The position numbers were made by a program, and so were the translations under genes. Positions 1 to 5,984 of a stretch of 6,975 bases of DNA are shown piece after piece. Positions within the stretch are counted from its first letter, which is position 1. The number at the start of each line of letters is the position of its first letter. The notes under the pieces were generated by a model. The model was not told the origin of the DNA, did not search any database, and worked only from the letters and a program-made list of their open reading frames with translations. The DNA is from Gammaproteobacteria bacterium (GTDB lineage Bacteria; Pseudomonadota; Gammaproteobacteria; DAOWEP01): positions 1-6,975 of the forward strand of contig DAOWEP010000015.1 in assembly GCA_030638455.1 (NCBI GenBank). Direction: 5' to 3'.

Positions 1-576
1 ACATGGTGGATTCGTCAGGCCATCACCCGGTCTATTGCAGACCAGGCACGCACCATACGTATACCGGTGCATATGATTGAGACCATCAACAAGCTGAACC
101 GTATTTCCAGACAAATGCTACAGGAGATGGGGCGTGAACCTACGCCGGAAGAACTGGCCGAACGCATGGAAATGCCGGAAGACAAGGTACGCAAGGTTCT
201 AAAAATCGCCAAGGAACCTATTTCCATGGAAACCCCCATTGGTGATGATGAAGATTCGCATTTAGGTGACTTCATCGAAGATGGCGCTGTTATGACGCCG
301 GTCGATTCAGCTACTTCAGAGGGTCTGCGTGAAACCACACATCAGGTACTGGCTGGTCTGACACCAAGAGAAGCCAAGGTATTACGGATGCGGTTTGGTA
401 TTGATATGAATACTGACCATACCCTGGAAGAGGTTGGAAAACAGTTTGATGTAACACGTGAGCGCATTCGCCAGATTGAGGCAAAGGCCCTGCGCAAATT
501 ACGCCACCCATCACGATCAGAAACGCTAAAGAGCTTTCTGGATCTGGATCAGCAATCAAATAACAACCAACAGTAA
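1..576 (+). CDS. rpoD: RNA polymerase primary sigma factor RpoD (sigma-70), C-terminal part, 5' end outside window
   Basis: Reads in frame from base 1 to the TAA at 574-576, giving the last 191 residues of the housekeeping sigma factor that directs core RNA polymerase to -10/-35 promoters. The first residues, TWWIRQAITRSIADQ, are the end of region 2.4, including the Trp pair used in promoter melting. They correspond to about residue 432 of the 613-residue E. coli protein. Region 3 follows (from RTIRIPVHMIETINKL through GREPTPEELAERM to KEPISMETPIGDDEDSHLGD). Region 4 contains LTPREAKVLRMRFGI and the -35-binding helix-turn-helix TLEEVGKQFDVTRERIRQIE, then LRKLRHPSRS. Near-identity to E. coli over most of the length makes the call certain. 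The C-terminal tail (QQSNNNQQ) runs a few residues past the E. coli end and is low complexity. The variable stretch around residues 87-96 (GAVMTPVDSA) differs from E. coli, as expected between lineages. Confidence 0.99.
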   Translation, partial: TWWIRQAITRSIADQARTIRIPVHMIETINKLNRISRQMLQEMGREPTPEELAERMEMPEDKVRKVLKIAKEPISMETPIGDDEDSHLGDFIEDGAVMTPVDSATSEGLRETTHQVLAGLTPREAKVLRMRFGIDMNTDHTLEEVGKQFDVTRERIRQIEAKALRKLRHPSRSETLKSFLDLDQQSNNNQQ

Positions 577-606
577 ATTAAGGGGATGTTTTGCATCCCC
601 TTAATT
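576..606 (+). terminator. rpoD intrinsic terminator-like hairpin
   Basis: A perfect 13-bp inverted repeat, AATTAAGGGGATG (576-588) and CATCCCCTTAATT (594-606), has a 5-nt loop TTTTG and starts on the last base of the rpoD stop codon. The GC-rich core (GGGGATG) and the U-rich 3' flank (TTAATTCTTC) fit a rho-independent terminator, although the U tract is interrupted. Its position between rpoD and an independently promoted tRNA supports the role. Confidence 0.8.
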
Positions 607-639
607 CTTCGGCATCCCTCTTCTTTGATAAGAAAAAAA

Positions 640-648
640 TGCTAGAAT
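640..648 (+). promoter_or_regulatory. Extended -10 promoter of the tRNA gene
   Basis: TGCTAGAAT is a full extended -10 element (TGn followed by TAGAAT, 5 of 6 to consensus). It lies 10 bp before the first tRNA base. No good -35 is seen; TTCTTT at 621-626 with a 16-bp spacer is the best candidate. The bases after the -10, AGCCCGC (649-655), form a GC-rich discriminator, the usual mark of stable-RNA promoters under stringent (ppGpp) control. That control is inferred from the sequence type. Confidence 0.7.
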
Positions 649-658
649 AGCCCGCTTT

Positions 659-735
<77 letters not shown>

Positions 736-844
736 AATTCTGACACTTATTTTTCTTTTCAACTATTTATCGGTACTCCCAATCTTATCCGGGCATTAAC
801 TCTACAGCTCACTTTCTCGCTCCAGTTGCCATAATCGTCCATTG

Positions 845-873
845 TGTACAAACAGGCTATATCGCCGTATAGT
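845..873 (+). promoter_or_regulatory. Sigma-70 promoter of the FlhG-like ATPase gene
   Basis: TGTACA (845-850, 4 of 6 to TTGACA) is followed by a 17-bp spacer and TATAGT (868-873, 5 of 6 to TATAAT). The start site would be near 880, giving a leader of about 37 nt before the ATG at 917. Two inverted repeats overlay the promoter: TGTGTA/TACACA (843-848/873-878) around it, and CTATA/TATAG (857-861/868-872) inside it, the latter covering most of the -10. These could be an operator. Confidence 0.55.
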
Positions 874-916
874 ACACACAACCCAGCAAGGGACAATAAT
901 AAAGAAGTGGTAAATA

Positions 917-2698
917 ATGAACGACCGCGCTTCCTTACACCAAAATCACGTACAAGGTATTCCAGTAAAGAAAATGGGAAGCAAACCTAGTGCTCGTGTA
1001 ATTGCTATAACCAGCGGTAAGGGTGGTGTTGGAAAAACAAATGTAACAACCAATCTTGGTATTGCCCTTGCGGCTCAGGGCTCCAGGGTTTGTATCTTCG
1101 ATGCAGACACCAATCTGGCCAATATCAATATACTGCTTGGCATTACCCCTGAGTTTACGCTTGAACATTTCCTTAATGGTGAAAAATCTATTAATGAAAT
1201 TCTTGCAAATGGTCCGCGAGGCATCAAGATCATCCCTGCCGCCTCCGGAATAGCCAGTTTTGCTGCGTTAGATCAGGATAAAAGGGATAAGCTGATCAAT
1301 GCACTGACAGAACTTGAAAACCAGTATGACTATCTACTGATTGATACAGCAGCAGGCATTGGTGAAGATGTCCTGTCATTCATCCAATCTGCACAACATA
1401 CTATTTTGATTATTTCTCCCGAGCCTACTTCGCTAACGGATGCCTTCGCATTATTAAAGACGCTAAAACGTAATGGATACCTGCACCCTATATACGTTAT
1501 GGTCAACATGGTAATGGATTACAGCAACAGCATGGAGGTTTATAGTCGCTTTGAAATGGCCGTAGAAAAATATTTACACCTTAAGGTTCATTATGCAGGC
1601 TATATATCTCTGGATGAATCTGTAATCTCAGCAGTACGTCTGCAACAGCCGGTAATTATTCAAAAACCTGAATCACCGGCAAGCAAATGTTTTTACTCTC
1701 TTGCCACCGGTCTGAAGAGACGTTTTTCTTCAGCAACCGGCAATTATAGTTTTGGTGATTTCTGGAAAGAACAATCAGCAAAGATAGCAGCCCAATCAGG
1801 GACAACAACCACCGCACATGACAGACCCGAAAAATCTGACCTCACCACCCACTCTACAGACACCTCCAGGGAATCGACTAAAAACTATATCAACACTTCT
1901 ACCGGTAACGTAGCGGAAGCAACTGCTCGTACAACTACTGACATATCAAGTACTGAACAACTCACAGATACAGTACGTGCATTTCTTAATAAGCAGGACG
2001 ATTCGGGTGAATCTCACAAGGGTCTTATACGAACATTAGTTAATGATTATATTGATAAATTTGACTCCTTCCCGCTGGATCTAAGGAAATCGCTTTTTCA
2101 TGCGTTTGAAATCCAGGATTTCCCAATGTCTGAGTTACGTGACCTGGCCATTACCCTGGAATCGCTGTATGAAAAACGCACCCAGAAGCCATTACATTCG
2201 CATGATGAAACCTTGTTGAAGCTTCTTGAGGATGCGAGCCACTCAGAAGAAAGACTGGTCGAATTACATAGCCGTGTACAAGCCTGTTATAAGCGCAGAT
2301 TTAAAGCAGAGCTAACGGGTTCTGAGGAGTCGCTAACAAATAGACTGAAACAGGATAGTTTTTCTGAACAGGACTTCACGGATCTGATCGATCATATTAA
2401 AGACACATACCAGAAGCGCTTTGAAAAATCTTATCTTGATGAAAGCGACCACATACTAAAAGACATCAGCCAGATTGCCGAGCAAATGGTAGGGCAGGAA
2501 GCACACCTGCATGACCGACTGACTCATTTAACAGAAATACTTGGTGATACGGTATCTGCAAGAGAAGGGTTACTAAAAAAGCTGAGTCCGATCAAGCCAA
2601 GCATCAATTTGCACGAACAACCGGTTAATAAGATCACTATTACAGAAAGAGTTGTCGAAAAAGCTACTGGAAATGTAGCTGATAGTGTTACTGAATAA
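917..2698 (+). CDS. FlhG/MinD-family P-loop ATPase with long repeat-bearing C-terminal extension
   Basis: A 593-residue protein, about twice the family's usual length. Residues 27-270 are a SIMIBI-class ATPase with deviant Walker A GKGGVGKT (34-41; signature Lys35, P-loop Lys40), switch I DADTNLAN (62-69) and switch II DTAAGIG (143-149). PAASG (107-111), EPTSLTDA (169-176) and GYISLDESV (228-236) are typical of FlhG/FleN. Such proteins dimerise on ATP at the membrane and set the number or position of polar structures. LATGLKRRF (262-270) occupies the place of the family's C-terminal membrane-targeting helix. A Ser/Thr-rich linker follows (about 288-350), then four 40-residue helical repeats (365-524) and a tail with a possible short coiled coil. 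The start at 917 has only a weak ribosome site (AAGAAGTGG); Met20 is the alternative. Residues 3-8 (DRASLH) loosely resemble the DQAxxLR motif by which FlhG activates FlhF. No flagellar gene is adjacent. The family call is firm; the cellular target is unknown. Confidence 0.9.
   Translation: MNDRASLHQNHVQGIPVKKMGSKPSARVIAITSGKGGVGKTNVTTNLGIALAAQGSRVCIFDADTNLANINILLGITPEFTLEHFLNGEKSINEILANGPRGIKIIPAASGIASFAALDQDKRDKLINALTELENQYDYLLIDTAAGIGEDVLSFIQSAQHTILIISPEPTSLTDAFALLKTLKRNGYLHPIYVMVNMVMDYSNSMEVYSRFEMAVEKYLHLKVHYAGYISLDESVISAVRLQQPVIIQKPESPASKCFYSLATGLKRRFSSATGNYSFGDFWKEQSAKIAAQSGTTTTAHDRPEKSDLTTHSTDTSRESTKNYINTSTGNVAEATARTTTDISSTEQLTDTVRAFLNKQDDSGESHKGLIRTLVNDYIDKFDSFPLDLRKSLFHAFEIQDFPMSELRDLAITLESLYEKRTQKPLHSHDETLLKLLEDASHSEERLVELHSRVQACYKRRFKAELTGSEESLTNRLKQDSFSEQDFTDLIDHIKDTYQKRFEKSYLDESDHILKDISQIAEQMVGQEAHLHDRLTHLTEILGDTVSAREGLLKKLSPIKPSINLHEQPVNKITITERVVEKATGNVADSVTE
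2009..2488 (+). repeat. Four degenerate tandem 40-residue protein repeats (120-bp period)
   Basis: Residues 365-404, 405-444, 445-484 and 485-524 of the FlhG-like ATPase align without gaps. Each unit has a hydrophobic residue at position 6 and 10, Tyr at 14, a basic residue at 17, an aromatic or Thr at 18, and hydrophobic residues at 29 and 33. The Tyr codons start at 2048, 2168, 2288 and 2408, exactly 120 bp apart, and read YIDKF, YEKRT, YKRRF and YQKRF. The DNA itself is diverged, so this is an old protein-level repeat. Each unit is predicted by eye to hold two helices. Confidence 0.75.
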
Positions 2699-3578
2699 TA
2701 CTCCTGGCCATATCATACTGCTCACTGGCTAATTGCAAAGTCTCTACCAACGTATCCTCCCTGATTCCTGCACTTTTCCATGACGGTGAATTAACAGGTA
2801 TTTTATATACGATCTCTGACGCCTCAAATGTTTTTAGTACGCTTATCCTTTTTGCCAGGTGAACTATGGCGGTTTCTAATGGAAAGTCAGGTACTTTTTC
2901 AGGCTCCATATGAAATTCCACGACCTGCTCCAGCAGCGGGGGTAATTTCCATAGCTTCAAGAGAGCGGCACCAACAGCCGCATAATCAAATCCTAGCACT
3001 TCCTTTTCAGCTACATGCACATCAATCCCGCCATGCATATGCCTGAGTAAGGCCTCACGAGCAAATTCTGGTAACTTATGATAAATCACCAGATGCCCTA
3101 TTTCATGTAATAATCCAGCCACGAATATTGGTTCAACTTCACTTTCATCATGATGTTGGCTGGCAAGTACCTGAGAAACCACCGCGCAACGTATACTGTC
3201 TTCCCAAAAGGAACGCATAGACACAAGGTCATTGGGTATACCATGAAACATCTCCAATACAGATGTAGCAAAAACCATATTCCTTAACTCACGGCTACCC
3301 ACCATGGTAATTGCCCTGGATACTGTTTCTATTTCAGAAGGAGACCTGTAATAAGCACTGTTGATGATTTTTAACAGCCGTGCAGTCAAAGCTGGGTCTT
3401 TTTCTATTACCCTGGCGACATCAGCGGAAGTACTGGAAGAATCATCCAGTATTTGCGTAACACGTGTGTATATTTCAGGAGGAGAAGATAGCTCTACAAT
3501 TCCGGCCACCAGATCATCTGGCCCAAGCCCTACTCCCGGAAAGTCTCCTAGTGATTGCACTTTCATAGCTACGGCCAT
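2688..3578 (-). CDS. HDOD domain protein
   Basis: A 296-residue protein with an HDOD domain from about residue 22 to 225. This is a catalytically inactive relative of HD phosphohydrolases found in bacterial signalling. Diagnostic blocks are EKDPALTARLLKIINSAYYR (59-78), SRAITMVGSRELRNMVFAT (87-105), FWEDSIRCAVVS (124-135) and AGLLHEIGHLVIYH (154-167). Where catalytic HD enzymes have His-Asp this has His158-Glu159, so hydrolase activity is not expected. The last 70 or so residues are helical and unrecognised. No signal peptide or membrane segment is seen. The chosen ATG at 3578 has no clear Shine-Dalgarno; Met5 is the only nearby alternative. The gene lies 64 bp downstream of the GGDEF/EAL gene on the same strand, so cotranscription is likely. 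Its end overlaps the convergent ATPase gene by 11 bp. HDOD proteins are commonly partners of c-di-GMP, motility or chemotaxis proteins, so the neighbour is a plausible partner (inference). Confidence 0.92.
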   Translation of the reverse strand: MAVAMKVQSLGDFPGVGLGPDDLVAGIVELSSPPEIYTRVTQILDDSSSTSADVARVIEKDPALTARLLKIINSAYYRSPSEIETVSRAITMVGSRELRNMVFATSVLEMFHGIPNDLVSMRSFWEDSIRCAVVSQVLASQHHDESEVEPIFVAGLLHEIGHLVIYHKLPEFAREALLRHMHGGIDVHVAEKEVLGFDYAAVGAALLKLWKLPPLLEQVVEFHMEPEKVPDFPLETAIVHLAKRISVLKTFEASEIVYKIPVNSPSWKSAGIREDTLVETLQLASEQYDMARSIIQ

Positions 3579-3642
3579 TGAGGTAATGAATCCAACTTCG
3601 AAAGCAAAAAATATTAAAATTAACGCCCGTTGCCTTACTGGG

Positions 3643-5502
3643 TTATATTTTCTTTATATATGATTCAGGCTGGAACAGATGGACATTACTGGCAGGATTG
3701 CTTTGTTCATCATGCCCAGACTCCGTAGTATGCTCAATACCCCTGACCAGATCAATATCTGGCAAACCTATATAGTGGCCCTGCACATAATCCGCACCAA
3801 ATTCTCGCAGCTTTTCGAGGATCTGCCTGTTCTCGACATACTCGGCTATCACCTTTTTACCCAGGCTATGCGATACATCAATCATTGACTTAACCAGCAA
3901 CTGATCGGTTTCATCATTAATCATATTAACAATAAAGGAACCATCAATTTTCAATATATCCACCGGGTAGTTCTTAATATAACTAAATGAACAGAACCCG
4001 GAGCCAAAGTCATCCAGAGCAAACCTGCACCCTAATGCACGCAACCTGGCAACCATATCCCGAGTTTCTGAAAAATTAGTGATTGCTGCTGTTTCAGTAA
4101 TTTCAAAAGTCAACCGAGATGCAGACACCCAGGTCATCTCCAACTTCTGCTTGATCAACGGCAGTAATGTCCTGTCCTGGAATGCGCGGGCAGATAAATT
4201 AATACTCATAATTATATCGGCATTCTCAGGAGGCAATGCTGCCATAAAATCGAGCGCATGCTCAACAACCCACAGGTCAATCTGCTGTATCAATCCCATA
4301 CGTTCAGCCACCGGGATAAAATCAGCGGGTGTATAGGTTTCACCACCCTCACCCTGCATTCTGATCAGGGCCTCATAATGATTTATCTTGCCAGTATGCA
4401 AATTCAATATCGGTTGAAATACCAAAAAGAATTTATCATCTGCAAGTGCTTTTCGAATAATGGGAACCCATCGCGCGTCACTTCTTAATTCACGCAGACC
4501 GGCGTCTTCTCCACTAAATTTATAAATAGTATTCCGTCCTTGCGTCTTGGCCACGTAACAGGCCTGGTCGGCCCTTGCCAGTAGCTGGCTAACGGTAACA
4601 TCTTCTTCCGGTGTGTTGAGTACGACTCCAATGCTGGCGCCCACATGGTAGGTAGCCGTCCCACTATTAAACTGAAACTCACCGAGAGACTTCCTTAACA
4701 GTTCTGCAAAATCTAACGCTTCTGCCTCTGTTATATGCTCCAGTAAAATTGCAAACTCGTCTGACCCGATTCTGGCCACCAGTTGTCCCGGCTTAACATG
4801 ACTACGCAACTTATTCGCGACTTCTACCAACATCCGGTCGCCCACATCGTGTCCTTCCGCATCATTTACTACCTTAAACTGATCAAGATCAAGATACAGT
4901 AGCCCATTCACCCGATGAAAGTTACGTGCACGAATTACTGCGAGCTCCAACGCCTGCTCCAGCCGGCGCCTATTGGCCAGACCAGTCAGATCGTCATGTG
5001 CAACAAGATGTTTGAGCCGGGCTTCCATTATCTTTCGTTCTGCCAGTTCTGTTTCCCACGCCTCTTCATGCAGCAGGCGAAGCCCGCGCTCTTGTTGCAA
5101 ATTCAAGGTAAGTTTTATTCTTGGAAGGAGATCAGCAGCTGTCACAGGACTTAGCAGTACATCTAGCGCACCAGCTTCATAACACTGCCTCACCTGGTCA
5201 TCATCATGATTGGTAAGAATGGCCACAACGGCCATATTTCCGAATTCTTCCTGATTGAGGATATGACAGGCCTCAATTACATCTATATCACGCAGATTAT
5301 CGCTAACAATCACCAGATCGATGGCTTTATTATCTAGTCCGCAGTTTTGAACATGCTCCTGCAGCCCCTGAAAACTTTCAACAGAGTGGATATTGTGAAA
5401 ATGCGCTTCAGCAAAAATTGATTGCATCCTGATTGCACGGTTGCGATCAGGCTCTGCAATACAAAGGTTCATCTGCTGAGCGATATCGATTGTTTTTGTC
5501 AT
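3643..5502 (-). CDS. Pseudo-receiver / GGDEF / EAL protein, probable c-di-GMP phosphodiesterase
   Basis: A 619-residue cytoplasmic protein. Residues 12-135 have a receiver fold with the acidic pair Glu17/Asp19 and switch Thr97. The phospho-Asp position is Ser67 (IDLVIVSDNL) and the conserved Lys is Ser118 (LLSPV), so normal phosphorylation is unlikely. A helical linker (136-166) leads to a GGDEF domain (167-330) with DDLTGLANRR (170-179), YLDLDQFK (203-210) and the signature GSDEF (246-250) in place of GGDEF. The RxxD inhibitory site is absent (KPGQ, 237-240). The EAL domain (345-590) keeps EALIR (377-381), Asn435 in SINLSA, Glu467 and Glu470 in EITE, DDFG (497-500), KID (518-520), Glu554 in IAEYVE and Gln574 in YVQG. 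Hydrolysis of c-di-GMP to pGpG is therefore expected, with the GGDEF half degenerate or regulatory. The start at 5502 has a poor ribosome site (AAAGA). The HDOD gene follows after 64 bp. Confidence 0.95.
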   Translation of the reverse strand: MTKTIDIAQQMNLCIAEPDRNRAIRMQSIFAEAHFHNIHSVESFQGLQEHVQNCGLDNKAIDLVIVSDNLRDIDVIEACHILNQEEFGNMAVVAILTNHDDDQVRQCYEAGALDVLLSPVTAADLLPRIKLTLNLQQERGLRLLHEEAWETELAERKIMEARLKHLVAHDDLTGLANRRRLEQALELAVIRARNFHRVNGLLYLDLDQFKVVNDAEGHDVGDRMLVEVANKLRSHVKPGQLVARIGSDEFAILLEHITEAEALDFAELLRKSLGEFQFNSGTATYHVGASIGVVLNTPEEDVTVSQLLARADQACYVAKTQGRNTIYKFSGEDAGLRELRSDARWVPIIRKALADDKFFLVFQPILNLHTGKINHYEALIRMQGEGGETYTPADFIPVAERMGLIQQIDLWVVEHALDFMAALPPENADIIMSINLSARAFQDRTLLPLIKQKLEMTWVSASRLTFEITETAAITNFSETRDMVARLRALGCRFALDDFGSGFCSFSYIKNYPVDILKIDGSFIVNMINDETDQLLVKSMIDVSHSLGKKVIAEYVENRQILEKLREFGADYVQGHYIGLPDIDLVRGIEHTTESGHDEQSNPASNVHLFQPESYIKKI

Positions 5503-5622
5503 TCTTTAAGTCCGATACCCTTTATTTTTGTTTTAATAGTGGATCCTGATCTTGAAACGATAAACAAGCCAGGCCACTCAACCTGAAAAACAACCTTGAA
5601 ACCAACAGGCTATACATCAATT

Positions 5623-5668
5623 ACTATAATTTTCATGCAGTTTAGAACTATTTCTAAATAAATGTCAA
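5623..5668 (-). promoter_or_regulatory. Candidate promoter/operator of the GGDEF/EAL-HDOD unit
   Basis: The minus strand has a perfect -35 TTGACA at 5668-5663. Possible -10 boxes are TCTAAA (16-bp spacer) and TAAACT (18-bp spacer), each 4 of 6. A better -10, TATAGT (5628-5623), has only a poor -35. The perfect dyad TTTAGAA-N4-TTCTAAA (5641-5658) fills the space between the TTGACA box and its -10, where a repressor would block polymerase. The leader to the ATG at 5502 would be about 110-130 nt. Confidence 0.4.
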
Positions 5669-5754
5669 ATAGAGCGCTATAAACCATTGTCTATCAAGGC
5701 TTTCAATGTGGCTTGCGGGTCGTTCAGGCTTATTTTTATCCGCACACAAACTAC

Positions 5755-5811
5755 TGGAAAATTCTTTTAGGTCTGTTTGTTAGCAGAATTCTGCTATTAA
5801 AAAATTTTCCA
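5755..5811. repeat. Nested inverted repeat with central 16-bp palindrome
   Basis: The outer arms 5755-5767 and 5799-5811 pair at 12 of 13 positions (core TGGAAAATT/AATTTTCCA). They enclose the perfect palindrome TAGCAGAATTCTGCTA (5781-5796). No clean U tract follows on either strand, so it is not an obvious terminator. It could be an operator, a structured RNA or a cruciform-forming site. Confidence 0.6.
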
Positions 5812-5978
5812 CCTGATAAGTGTAGTATAGACTCCGGAATTTTCATGGCCCCAGTAGACAAATAAGATTAAAAATATTTTTCCATTCAGAAACATCAACT
5901 TCTGGTGATCTGGGAGCATATTTCCTGCATACGGCTAGAGCTAGTATTTCCAGATAGCTGAAATCCGAGATTTAAAAC

Positions 5979-5984
5979 TATACT
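5979..5984 (+). promoter_or_regulatory. Candidate -10 box for the pentapeptide-repeat gene
   Basis: TATACT matches the sigma-70 -10 consensus at 5 of 6 and lies 66 bp before the favoured start codon. The bases at the expected -35 (about 5955-5961, TAGCTGA) are poor, so this is either a weak or an activator-dependent promoter, or chance in AT-rich DNA. Confidence 0.3.

Noticed and set aside
67..576. Reading rpoD as a complete gene starting at the ATG at 67
   Set aside because: The frame is open to base 1 and the upstream residues (TWWIRQAITRSIADQ) are conserved sigma-70 region 2.4, so the true start lies outside the window.
736..770. T-rich stretch after the tRNA as an intrinsic terminator
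   Set aside because: TTATTTTTCTTTTC lacks a hairpin directly before it apart from the tRNA fold itself, so the termination mode cannot be told from sequence.
1903..2698. Two TGNVA[ED] copies (residues 329-334 and near the C-terminus) as a functional repeat in the ATPase
   Set aside because: Only six residues match, the DNA differs, and both lie in low-complexity or tail sequence; chance is sufficient.
3579..3642. Terminator or separate promoter between the GGDEF/EAL and HDOD genes
   Set aside because: The minus strand has a T-rich run, but the only nearby dyad (AACG/CGTT with a 2-nt gap) cannot form a usable hairpin. Read-through is more likely.
2828..5182. Plus-strand open frames inside the HDOD and GGDEF/EAL genes
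   Set aside because: They are antisense shadows of well-conserved domains on the minus strand, with no ribosome sites or recognisable protein content.
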